Below are positions 1 through 5,919 of a stretch of 5,928 nucleotides of DNA, in pieces. Source of the DNA: Burkholderiaceae bacterium (lineage in GTDB: Bacteria; Pseudomonadota; Gammaproteobacteria; Burkholderiales; Burkholderiaceae_C); the NCBI GenBank assembly GCA_031276435.1, contig JAISNB010000150.1, forward strand, positions 1-5,928. Direction: 5' to 3'. The translations under genes and the position numbers were made by a program. The notes below the pieces were generated by a model. That model was not told the origin of the DNA. It searched no databases and saw nothing but the letters and a program-made list of their open reading frames with translations. Within the stretch, counting starts at the first letter, position 1. The number at the start of each line of letters is the position of its first letter.

Positions 1-1001
1 GGCGCTTGTTGTACCAGCGCCATGCGGCGGCGCACGCGCCCGGCTTCTTGCGCGTCGCCGCGCAGTTCAGCCAGACGGGCCTGTACGCCCAGCCACGCCA
101 GCAGCGGGCGGCGCCAGCCTTGCTCAGAGGCTGTGTCTACCGCCGCGTTCACCACCGTCGGGCTGGCTTGGTTGCGGCGCAGCAGCACGCCCGCGGCGAT
201 CAGGCGCGCCATGGGGCGGGTGGCGGAGGGCAAGGCATTTGCCGGGTCGTCCGCGTTCGCCACATTCACATCAATATTCGTGCCCGCATTCGTGTCGGCC
301 TTTGCGCTCTCGCCCGTCGCGTTCGTGCCAGCCTTTGCGTCCACACCCGCCACATTCACATCGGCAGCTTTCATGTCCGCGCCGTTTGTGTTGTCCAGAT
401 TCACATCCGCATTCGTGTCGGCCTTTGCATTCTCGCCCGTCGCATTCGCACCGGCGGTTTTCATGTCCGTGTCGTTTGCGTTGTCCAGATTCACATCCGC
501 ATTCGCGCCCGCCGCACGCTGAAGGCCTGGCGCGCGGTAGGCCGCTGGCAGCAGCGCCGCTTGCCGGGCGTCAAGCGCCTGTCCTTGCAGCCAGGCGTGG
601 TAGGCCAGTTCGGCGGGCTGCGCGTCGGCGCGCATGGCAGCAAATCCGGGGCAGTCGTCAAAGACCAGGCTGGCCACTTGCGCGGCGCAGCGCGTCAGTT
701 CGATGCGCTGGGCGGGCAGCGTTTGGCCGCTGCGCGCGACTTCGGCGCGCGCTTGCGCGAATTCGCGCGCCTGCAAGCGGTCTTCGCCTTTCAGATAGGC
801 TTGCGAAAAACGATCCAGCGCGTTGGCGGCGTTGATGCGCCAGTCGGGCGGGCGCGCGGCGCTGCACGCTTGCAGTGCCAGCGCGCCGCTGGCTGCAAGC
901 AGCGCCAGCGTGGCAAGGCACGCTGGCGCAGATGCGGTGGCCCGCAAATTCCGCAAACCAAACGGCGACAGCGGAGGTGGCGACGGCGGCAATGGTTTCA
1001 T
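1..1001 (-). CDS. Putative lipoprotein of MCE operon, partial (3' end outside window)
   Basis: The minus-strand frame opens with ATG at 1001 and stays open to the left edge (333 codons plus two bases), so the C-terminus is missing. The start overlaps the stop of the MCE gene in an ATGA junction, which points to translational coupling and one operon. The N-terminus is long and proline-rich. A hydrophobic stretch follows at residues 29-44, ending in LQAC with Cys46, an acceptable lipobox, so it is probably an envelope lipoprotein. Residues 50-160 look globular and helical (PPDWRINAANALDRFSQAYL near 51-70), with Cys105 and Cys117. Residues about 165-252 are a low-complexity Asn/Asp/Ala/Thr insert made of imperfect repeats. 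Residues 253-333 return to a helical, Arg-rich segment (GWRRPLLAWLGVQARLAEL at 295-313) that could be TPR-like. It does not resemble the usual PqiC-type auxiliary lipoprotein, and I do not recognise the family. A supporting role for the MCE transporter is inferred from position only. Confidence 0.8.
   Translation of the reverse strand, partial: MKPLPPSPPPLSPFGLRNLRATASAPACLATLALLAASGALALQACSAARPPDWRINAANALDRFSQAYLKGEDRLQAREFAQARAEVARSGQTLPAQRIELTRCAAQVASLVFDDCPGFAAMRADAQPAELAYHAWLQGQALDARQAALLPAAYRAPGLQRAAGANADVNLDNANDTDMKTAGANATGENAKADTNADVNLDNTNGADMKAADVNVAGVDAKAGTNATGESAKADTNAGTNIDVNVANADDPANALPSATRPMARLIAAGVLLRRNQASPTVVNAAVDTASEQGWRRPLLAWLGVQARLAELRGDAQEAGRVRRRMALVQQA
286..498 (-). repeat. 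Two imperfect tandem repeats (123 bp and 90 bp) coding for an Asn/Asp-rich insert
   Basis: On the plus strand, copies start at 286 and 409 with the same 20 bases (gcattcgtgtcggcctttgc) and both end in ccagattcacatcc. The copy at 286-408 is 123 bp and the copy at 409-498 is 90 bp. The difference is 33 bp (11 codons), so the reading frame is kept. A third partial start (gcattcg) follows at 499, and related fragments extend left to about 246. Read on the minus strand inside the lipoprotein gene, the copies give NADVNLDN twice, NATGE/SxAKADTNA twice, and DMK twice. The composition suggests a disordered, length-variable linker that grew by slippage or unequal recombination. Confidence 0.85.
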
Positions 1002-2005
1002 GGCAGTTGGATTTCGCGTGCTGTAGGCGCAAAGGGCCATTTGCGATTGATTTCGCTGATGATCTGGTCGACTTTGAGCAGGCTGTTTTCCACATCGGCG
1101 CGCAAGTCGCCCAGGTTGGCGCTGGCCGCGCGCGCGTTGCTGGTGATGGCCTGCATGTCTTGCAGTGCGGTGTCCGCTTTTTGCAGCGCGGCGCGCGCTT
1201 CTTTCAGCAGCGCGCCAAGGTCGCGCACGGCGGCGTGGGCATCGGTCAGCATGCCTTGTTCGCCCATGAGCTGCCGATCGATTTTTTGTGCCACACCATC
1301 CACGCGCCGAGCAATCGAGGCCAGGCTGTCCAGCAAGTCGCTCAGGCGTTTGGCGTCAGCCGCATCGCCCGTGAGCGCGCCTATGACGCCGCCTTGCTGC
1401 CGCTGCGCGATGCGCGCGGTGATGGTGCCCAGATCGGCCAGCGTTTGGTTGAGCGCCGACTGGTCGGCGGTGATCTGGCTGATGTTTTGCAGTACCGCGC
1501 GCGCGTCGGCCACCATGCGGGGGATTTCGGCGGCCATGTCGCCGCGCAGCACCTGACGCTCGGCGCCGGGCGGCAGCGCCTCGTCGTCCATGACGCCCGT
1601 GTAGGCGCGCAGATGCGCGCCGCCCATCAGGCCGCGCTCCAGCGTGAAAACGCTGCTTTTGCGCAGCCAGCGCGCTTCTTTGACGCGCACGTCCACCAGT
1701 ACGCGCACGATGCCGCCTTCGCCCAGTTCTATGGCGACCACGCGGCCAATGGGAAAGCCCGAGAAGGTCATGTCCATGCCCACCACCACGCCGTCGGAGT
1801 CGTCAGCCGTGAGCACCAGGCGCTGCGTGTCCTCGAACGCGCCGCGCGCCCACATGAGGTAGAGCACCGCGCCTACAACCAGGGCCAGCATCAGCGCCAA
1901 CAGCAGCATGGCGCGGCGGCGCAAGCGCCTGGCAAGCGCCGGGTCCATGCCCTCGCGCGCGTCGCGCTGCTGCTGGGCGGCGGTGGCTTGTTCGTCATCC
2001 ATCAT
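998..2005 (-). CDS. MCE/MlaD-family lipid-binding protein
   Basis: This is a membrane-anchored MCE protein. Such proteins form periplasmic rings that carry phospholipids or other hydrophobic substrates for an MlaE-type permease. With the start at 2005 it has 335 residues: a charged cytoplasmic N-terminus (RRLRRR at 26-31), one transmembrane helix at about 32-51, and an MCE domain at about 56-153 (SDGVVVGMDMTFSGFPIGRV at 70-89, ERGLMGGAHL at 123-132). A long helical region follows (about 157-320), then the tail INRKWPFAP...EIQLP, which is typical of proteobacterial MCE proteins. I chose ATG 2005 because GGGAGAG lies 5 bases upstream. An in-frame ATG at 2065 would add 20 residues but has no close Shine-Dalgarno and passes through an AGA codon formed by that same GGGAGAG. 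The gene follows the permease and overlaps the lipoprotein gene by 4 bases. The family is certain; the substrate is unknown. Confidence 0.93.
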   Translation of the reverse strand: MMDDEQATAAQQQRDAREGMDPALARRLRRRAMLLLALMLALVVGAVLYLMWARGAFEDTQRLVLTADDSDGVVVGMDMTFSGFPIGRVVAIELGEGGIVRVLVDVRVKEARWLRKSSVFTLERGLMGGAHLRAYTGVMDDEALPPGAERQVLRGDMAAEIPRMVADARAVLQNISQITADQSALNQTLADLGTITARIAQRQQGGVIGALTGDAADAKRLSDLLDSLASIARRVDGVAQKIDRQLMGEQGMLTDAHAAVRDLGALLKEARAALQKADTALQDMQAITSNARAASANLGDLRADVENSLLKVDQIISEINRKWPFAPTAREIQLP

Positions 2006-2010
2006 CCCGG

Positions 2011-2017
2011 CTCTCCC
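2011..2017 (-). promoter_or_regulatory. Ribosome binding site deciding the MCE start
   Basis: Read on the minus strand this is GGGAGAG, followed by 5 bases and then ATG at 2005. The alternative ATG at 2065 has only a GGAG about 15 bases away. This favours 2005 as the start and leaves 81 bases between the permease stop and the MCE start. Confidence 0.5.
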
Positions 2018-2086
2018 GCGCATTGCGCCGCCAGGCCCTGGCGGCAAACCGTGTTTCTTGAGCATCGCATCAGCAACAAACTCCAG

Positions 2087-2920
2087 TCAATAGTAATTGC
2101 CGATCAGCGAGAGGATTTCGATCAGCAGCAGCAGCACGAACATCTGTACCAGCCCCTGCAACTCCACACTGGTGCGGCTGGCCGCGCGGCGTGGCACGTT
2201 GCGCAGCGCGTTGGCCACTGGCAAAAGCGCCACCGTGGCGGCGAACATGAAGGTTTTCAGCCCGAAAATCATCGTCACTACGGGATTGAAGATGTTGCCC
2301 ACGGCATGGCTGTAGCGCCCCACGGCCGACCAGACAAAGCCATGCACGGCAATGTAGGCCAGAACCAGCGACAGGGTACAACTGATGGCCGCCAGCAGCA
2401 GTACGGCGAACATGCCCGCCAGCACGCGCGGCAGCGCCTCTTGCGCCAGCGGCTCAATGCCCTGCGCGCGCAGCCGCGCAAAGCCACCGTCGCGCCGCAA
2501 TTTGTAGAGCCAGGAGCCGCCCGGGATGGTGTACTCCACGGCAATGAACAGCGCCGCCGCCAGCGGCACCAGCTCCAGCACCAGCACGCGCACCACGGCG
2601 TCCAGCGAGTATTGCGACAGCCCGTAAGACAACGCGGTCACCACCACGATGCGAATCACCACCACATTGAACAGCGCCATCAGCACCGTAAAACCCGGCA
2701 GACCCGGGGCGCTGGCCAGATACATCTGCAGCAGCACAGCGCGGCGCCCTGATTGGTGCCAGCAGGCCGGTGAAAAGGCCAGCACCAGCAACTCGGCGCT
2801 GAAAACAACAATTTGCCACCAGCCACAAACCCAGCGCCAAACGCCGCGGCCCAACCCGGCCAGCCAGGCATTGAACGCCAAATCCGGCAGTGGCGATGGC
2901 GACGACCTGCGCTCTGTCAT
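2087..2920 (-). CDS. MlaE-family permease, divergent subfamily
   Basis: This 277-residue integral membrane protein of the MlaE/YrbE permease family would be the inner-membrane partner of the MCE protein in lipid transport. Hydrophobic segments lie at about 33-50, 73-97, 107-131, 163-193, 205-235 and 257-273. The family core is recognisable in GIEPLAQEALPRVLAGM (154-170), which matches the usual MGxDP...PRVLA block. Just before it, typical members have an acidic EExDA or EQxDAL motif thought to contact the ATPase. Here the matching stretch is GGFARLRAQGIEP (145-157), with Gly, Gly and Ala at the acidic/EQ positions. It is the first gene of the operon and no ATPase gene adjoins it. The start is uncertain: ATG 2920 (used) or ATG 2932 (281 residues), neither with a clear Shine-Dalgarno. 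The family assignment is strong; ATP-driven transport is not established. Confidence 0.88.
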   Translation of the reverse strand: MTERRSSPSPLPDLAFNAWLAGLGRGVWRWVCGWWQIVVFSAELLVLAFSPACWHQSGRRAVLLQMYLASAPGLPGFTVLMALFNVVVIRIVVVTALSYGLSQYSLDAVVRVLVLELVPLAAALFIAVEYTIPGGSWLYKLRRDGGFARLRAQGIEPLAQEALPRVLAGMFAVLLLAAISCTLSLVLAYIAVHGFVWSAVGRYSHAVGNIFNPVVTMIFGLKTFMFAATVALLPVANALRNVPRRAASRTSVELQGLVQMFVLLLLIEILSLIGNYY

Positions 2921-2967
2921 GACCCGGATCATAGCCAGAGCCGCCGTCCGGCAGGCCGTCGCCGGGT

Positions 2968-2982
2968 TTGCGCCCGGCGCAA
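2968..2982. promoter_or_regulatory. Perfect 15-bp palindrome in the divergent intergenic region (candidate operator)
   Basis: TTGCGCC-C-GGCGCAA is a perfect 7-bp dyad around one central base. It overlaps a second inverted repeat, GCCGGG...CCCGGC at 2961-2978. The 135-bp gap between the divergent permease and phaZ genes must hold both promoters, and the palindrome lies 86 bases before the phaZ ATG. A possible phaZ -10 element (TAAACT at 2994-2999) lies 11 bases to its right, but no matching -35 is visible. The position suits an operator for a dimeric regulator. A PHA-related regulator such as PhaR is one candidate, but I cannot match its known site. Chance is a real alternative in DNA this rich in G and C. 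Confidence 0.35.
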
Positions 2983-3042
2983 CCGGGGGGCGGTAAACTG
3001 CAAGCCGCACCCTGTTTTCACAACGTGCCCAACTCCCCGTCC

Positions 3043-3048
3043 AAAGGA
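3043..3048 (+). promoter_or_regulatory. phaZ ribosome binding site
   Basis: AAAGGA lies 7 bases before ATG 3056. The reading frame is open much further upstream, so this site and the family's usual N-terminus (MLYKLHEAQR) fix the start. Confidence 0.7.
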
Positions 3049-3055
3049 TCTTGCG

Positions 3056-4384
3056 ATGCTCTACAAACTGCACGAAGCGCAACGCGCCATCATCGAATCC
3101 ATGGCCGAAGTGGCCGACACCTTCTCCAAACTGCACGGCAACCCCCAGACCCTGCTGGGCAAAATGCCCATGGCGCAGCGCGTGGCTGCCGGTTACGCGC
3201 TGCTGCACCGGCTGGGCAAAGACTACGAAAAGCCAGAATTCGGCATCCACACCGTCACCCTGGACGGCGTTGAAGTGGCCATTGGCGAGCGCGTGGAAAT
3301 GGAAAAACCATTTTGCCGCCTGCTGCGCTTCAAGCGGTTTTCCGACGATCCGCAAACGCTGGAAAAGCTCCAGCGCCATCCGGTCGCGCTCGTCGTGGCG
3401 CCGCTGTCGGGCCACTACGCCACCTTGCTGCGCGACACCGTCAAAACCATGCTGCCAGAGCACAAGGTCTACATCACCGACTGGACCAACGCTCGCCTGG
3501 TGCCGCTGTCTGCGGGCCAGTTCCACCTGCACGACTACGTGCACTACGTGCGCGAATTCATCGAACACCTGCAACAAAAATACGGCAACTGCCACGTCAT
3601 CAGCGTCTGCCAGCCCACCGTTCCCGTGCTGGCGGCCATCTCGCTGATGGCCACGCGCGGCCAGAAAACGCCCCTGAGCATGACCATGATGGGCGGCCCC
3701 ATAGACACGCGCCGCTCGCCCACCACCGTCAACAACCTGGCCACCGAACACAGCCTGGACTGGTTTGAGCGCAACCTCATCTTCAGCGTACCGCCCAAAT
3801 ACCCCGGCGCGGGCCGGCGCGTCTACCCCGGCTTTCTGCAACACACGGGCTTCATCGCCATGAACCCGCGCCGCCACGCCAAAAGCCACCACGACTACTT
3901 CCGGGACCTCATCCGGGGCGACGAATCCAGCGCCGAAACCCACCGCAAGTTCTACGACGAATACAACGCCGTGCTGGACATGGACGCCGATTTCTACCTC
4001 GAAACCATCCAGACCGTATTCCAGGACTGCGCCCTTCCCAAAGGCACGTGGGACGTGCTCTCACCCGAAGGCCAACCCGAGCGCGTGCGCCCGCAAGACA
4101 TCAAAACCACCGCGCTGCTGACCATCGAGGGCGAGCTGGACGACATCTCCGGCTCGGGCCAGACCCGCGCCGCGCAAGAGCTGTGCAGCGGCATCCCCAA
4201 ATCCATGCGCCAGGACTTTGAACTCAAGGGCGCGGGCCACTACGGCATCTTCAGCGGCAGACGCTGGCGCACCGTGGTGTACCCCGTCTTGCGCGACTTC
4301 ATCGCCAAACACCAGCCACAACAAACGCCCGCCACCAGCGGCAGCGCCGCCAAACCACCGCGCGCCAGCAGTGCCAGCGCCTGA
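3056..4384 (+). CDS. phaZ: Intracellular polyhydroxyalkanoate (PHB) depolymerase
   Basis: PhaZ hydrolyses native polyhydroxybutyrate granules in the cytoplasm and releases hydroxybutyrate units for growth. The 442-residue alpha/beta-hydrolase belongs to the intracellular PhaZ1 type known from Ralstonia eutropha. That type uses cysteine where lipases use serine. Here the nucleophile motif is VISVCQP with Cys185, the acid is probably Asp362 or Asp363 in EGELDDISGSGQT, and the base is His395 in GAGHYGIFSG. Other family blocks are RLGKDYEKPEFGI (52-64), EKPFCRLLRFKR (83-94) and VYITDWTNARLVPL (138-151). No signal peptide is present, which fits an intracellular enzyme. The last 22 residues are a Pro/Ala/Ser-rich tail that makes it slightly longer than the roughly 420 residues usual for the family. 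It is divergent from the permease operon, and rnfB starts 25 bases after its stop, probably in the same transcript. Confidence 0.95.
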   Translation: MLYKLHEAQRAIIESMAEVADTFSKLHGNPQTLLGKMPMAQRVAAGYALLHRLGKDYEKPEFGIHTVTLDGVEVAIGERVEMEKPFCRLLRFKRFSDDPQTLEKLQRHPVALVVAPLSGHYATLLRDTVKTMLPEHKVYITDWTNARLVPLSAGQFHLHDYVHYVREFIEHLQQKYGNCHVISVCQPTVPVLAAISLMATRGQKTPLSMTMMGGPIDTRRSPTTVNNLATEHSLDWFERNLIFSVPPKYPGAGRRVYPGFLQHTGFIAMNPRRHAKSHHDYFRDLIRGDESSAETHRKFYDEYNAVLDMDADFYLETIQTVFQDCALPKGTWDVLSPEGQPERVRPQDIKTTALLTIEGELDDISGSGQTRAAQELCSGIPKSMRQDFELKGAGHYGIFSGRRWRTVVYPVLRDFIAKHQPQQTPATSGSAAKPPRASSASA

Positions 4385-4409
4385 AACACCCCGCCACCAC
4401 CACCGCACG

Positions 4410-5087
4410 ATGGCGGCAGCGCCAGAACAAACCCTGAAGCAGCAAATTGAAAACGCGCTGCCGCAAACGCAATGCCAGCGTTGCGGCTACACCGACTGCG
4501 CCGCCTACGCGCAAGCCATTGCCAGCGGCGCGGCCGCCATCAACCAGTGTCCGCCCGGCGGCCAGCAAGGCGTGGCGCATCTGGCCGCCATCACCGGCCA
4601 GCCGCCAGCGCCACTCAACCCGCAAAACGGCCCCGAAAGCGTGCGCCAGGTGGCCTTCATAGACGAGGCCTGGTGCATTGGCTGCACCCTGTGCATCCAG
4701 GCTTGCCCCATGGGCTGCATTGTGGGCACGCACAAGCGCATGCACACCATCTGCGAAGCGCAATGCACCGGCTGCGCCCTGTGCCTGCCCGCCTGCCCGG
4801 TGGACTGCATCGCCCTGGAAAACGCCAGCGGCCAGCGCACCGGCTGGCAGGCATGGTCGGCTGCGCAAGCGCAGGCGGCGCGCCAGCGTTACGCCTTGAC
4901 GCGCTGGCGACGCCGCCGCGAAGCCGAAGAACACGCGCAGCAGCTTCAGGCGCGCGCGCAAGAAAAACTGGCGCATCTGGCGCAAATGACCAAAGGCGCG
5001 CAGGGCGCTGAACTGGAGCGCAAGCGCGCCGTCATCGAAGCGGCGCTCCAGCGCGCCCGCGCCCGGCGGCGGGGCGCGCCCTCCTGA
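4410..5087 (+). CDS. rnfB: RnfB-like Fe-S electron transfer protein
   Basis: This is a 225-residue multi-cluster ferredoxin of the RnfB/RsxB family. RnfB is the electron-relay subunit of the Rnf complex, which links ferredoxin and NADH. An N-terminal Fe-S domain carries CQRCGYTDC (Cys22, 25, 30) and Cys47 in NQCPPGG. Two classical [4Fe-4S] motifs follow: Cys89-x2-Cys92-x2-Cys95-x3-Cys99-Pro, and Cys119-x2-Cys122-x2-Cys125-x3-Cys129-Pro. Extra cysteines sit at 103, 115 and 133. Residues about 145-225 form a basic, Ala/Glu/Arg-rich, probably helical tail. The N-terminal membrane anchor of enterobacterial RnfB is absent and no other rnf gene is in the window, so it may work as an orphan electron carrier. 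ATG 4410 was chosen because the next residues match the usual short N-terminus leading to QCxxCGY. No Shine-Dalgarno is visible, so translation may be coupled to phaZ, whose stop is 25 bases upstream. Confidence 0.88.
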   Translation: MAAAPEQTLKQQIENALPQTQCQRCGYTDCAAYAQAIASGAAAINQCPPGGQQGVAHLAAITGQPPAPLNPQNGPESVRQVAFIDEAWCIGCTLCIQACPMGCIVGTHKRMHTICEAQCTGCALCLPACPVDCIALENASGQRTGWQAWSAAQAQAARQRYALTRWRRRREAEEHAQQLQARAQEKLAHLAQMTKGAQGAELERKRAVIEAALQRARARRRGAPS

Positions 5088-5098
5088 CACCAGCGCCC

Positions 5099-5128
5099 AA
5101 AAAATCAGTGTCGCGGCAAAAGCGGCAC
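5099..5128 (-). terminator. Possible terminator after the 98-aa gene
   Basis: Read on the minus strand, GTGCCGC and GCGACAC can pair across a 7-base loop with one mismatch, and a run of six T follows (5104-5099). It lies about 85 bases past the stop at 5212. The stem is short and interrupted, so this is a weak call. A second inverted repeat at 5141-5166 (core GGCGCTTGCGCC) lies between and has no T run. Nothing else is apparent in the convergent gap 5088-5211. Confidence 0.3.
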
Positions 5129-5211
5129 CTTGACAACATCGGGCGGCGCTTGCGCCAGCCGCGCCCTTGTGCGAATGCTGTGCCCGGCGCAAATGTTCTT
5201 GTCCGGGCGGT

Positions 5212-5508
5212 TTATTCGGGTGTGGAAGGGTCGCCGTCATCGCCACCGGCCTGCAAGGCCTGTTGGGCCAGTTCTTCGTCGCTGAGGGGCCGGGCGCGGT
5301 TGATCTCTTCCAGCGCGGCCACTTGATCGAGCGGCACTTCGGGCGGCTCGGGCGGCACGCCCAGACCGGCCATGACCTCGGCGGCCAGCACTTCCATGGC
5401 GGTTTCCAGATTGCCCGGATGCGCCGCTGCTGCTGCCGCCCGGTCGGCATCGGGCGCTTGCGCAAAGTCGCGCTGCGGTGATGAAGGGAAAGGTGGTTTT
5501 TGCGTCAT
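5212..5508 (-). CDS. Hypothetical 98-residue acidic protein
   Basis: I do not recognise this family. The reading frame from ATG 5508 to TAA 5212 has a good Shine-Dalgarno, AGGAG at 5521-5517, 8 bases before the start, which supports a real gene. The product is rich in Ala, Pro and Glu. It has a probably disordered N-terminus (PPFPSSPQRD at 5-14, then a run of six alanines at 24-29), a possible helix at 33-49 (NLETAMEVLAAEVMAGL), a proline-rich hinge (VPPEPPEVPL, 51-60), a second possible helix at 61-87 and an acidic tail. There is no transmembrane segment, signal peptide, cysteine or known motif. It lies downstream of the DUF167 gene on the same strand, 108 bases away, and converges with rnfB. 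Its role cannot be inferred from context. Confidence 0.7.
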   Translation of the reverse strand: MTQKPPFPSSPQRDFAQAPDADRAAAAAAHPGNLETAMEVLAAEVMAGLGVPPEPPEVPLDQVAALEEINRARPLSDEELAQQALQAGGDDGDPSTPE

Positions 5509-5516
5509 GGCGTTGT

Positions 5517-5521
5517 CTCCT
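5517..5521 (-). promoter_or_regulatory. Ribosome binding site of the 98-aa gene
   Basis: The minus strand reads AGGAG, then 8 bases, then ATG at 5508. This is the clearest Shine-Dalgarno in the window and the main argument that the unrecognised gene is real. Confidence 0.65.
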
Positions 5522-5544
5522 GTTGTGAGCCGGAAAAAAGCTTA

Positions 5545-5581
5545 ACCCAAAACGACGCGGGCCAGGCCAAAACCGCCCGCG
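5545..5581 (-). terminator. Possible terminator after the DUF167 gene
   Basis: CGCGGGC (5556-5562) and GCCCGCG (5575-5581) form a perfect 7-bp GC stem with a 12-base loop. On the minus strand it is followed by TCGTTTTGGG. It begins 36 bases after the DUF167 stop at 5617. The short T tract makes intrinsic termination uncertain; it could also be a chance GC-rich hairpin. Confidence 0.3.
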
Positions 5582-5616
5582 CCGTCAAATGGCAGCGGCT
5601 GCTGCTGCGGTAGGCT

Positions 5617-5919
5617 TCAAGCGCCATCGTCGCCTTGCATCCATTGCTGGAGCAGCGCCTGCGCGGCCTGCAAGGCTTGCGCGTCGGCAAATTTTATGCC
5701 GAGTGTTTTCTGACGCCCAGCCGCGCCGTGCAGCAATTGAACTTGCTTTTTGGGCACGCCAAAAGCGCGGGCGGCCCAGTCGATCAAGGCGGCGTTGGCC
5801 TTGCCATCCACCGGCGGCGCGCCCAGCCGAACGCGCAAGGCGCTGCCGTGCGCGCCCGCCGCTTCGGTGTGCCTGGCGCCGGGCGTGGCATGCACGGACA
5901 GTTTGAGAAGATGGCTCAT
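5617..5919 (-). CDS. DUF167 / YggU family protein
   Basis: This 100-residue protein belongs to the small conserved DUF167 (YggU) family, whose function is not established. The family blocks are in order: TPGAR (12-16), RVRLGAPPVDGKANAALIDW (29-48), and LLHGAAGRQKTLGIKF (62-77), which corresponds to the usual G-x-x-S-R-x-K-x-x-x-I stretch with Gly in place of Ser. The length is normal for the family. The start at ATG 5919 fits the usual N-terminus (short run, then LSVHATPGAR). Only nine bases lie upstream in the window, with no visible Shine-Dalgarno and no in-frame stop, so an earlier start outside the window cannot be excluded. Upstream partners, often yggT-like genes, would be beyond the right edge. 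Confidence 0.9.
   Translation of the reverse strand: MSHLLKLSVHATPGARHTEAAGAHGSALRVRLGAPPVDGKANAALIDWAARAFGVPKKQVQLLHGAAGRQKTLGIKFADAQALQAAQALLQQWMQGDDGA

Noticed and set aside
286..498. CRISPR array
   Set aside because: There are only two long copies of unequal length, directly abutting with no unique spacers, and they keep a reading frame inside a gene.
6..2752. Long open frames on the plus strand (6-1556 and 875-2752)
   Set aside because: They lie antisense to the lipoprotein, MCE and permease genes. Their products are His/Arg/Gln-rich with no domain, as expected of antisense frames in high-GC DNA, while the minus-strand products match known families.
2929..2934. TATGAT on the minus strand as a -10 box for the permease operon
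   Set aside because: No -35 fits at 16-18 bases, and it would put transcription start almost on the ATG at 2920.
2813..3055. Upstream extension of the phaZ frame
   Set aside because: AAAGGA before ATG 3056 and the family N-terminus fix the later start. The extension would overlap the divergent permease gene.
2933..3943. Minus-strand frame extending the permease upstream to 3943
   Set aside because: The extra part is antisense to phaZ and resembles no permease. The family-like sequence begins near ATG 2920 or 2932.
4299..5465. Minus-strand frame of 388 codons
   Set aside because: It runs antisense through rnfB and overlaps the 98-aa gene in another frame. Its product is low-complexity Arg/Ala/Gly with no motif.
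5560..5588. TTGACG on the minus strand as a -35 box for the 98-aa gene
   Set aside because: The position 17 bases on reads CTGGCC, not a -10 element, and it falls inside the GC hairpin.
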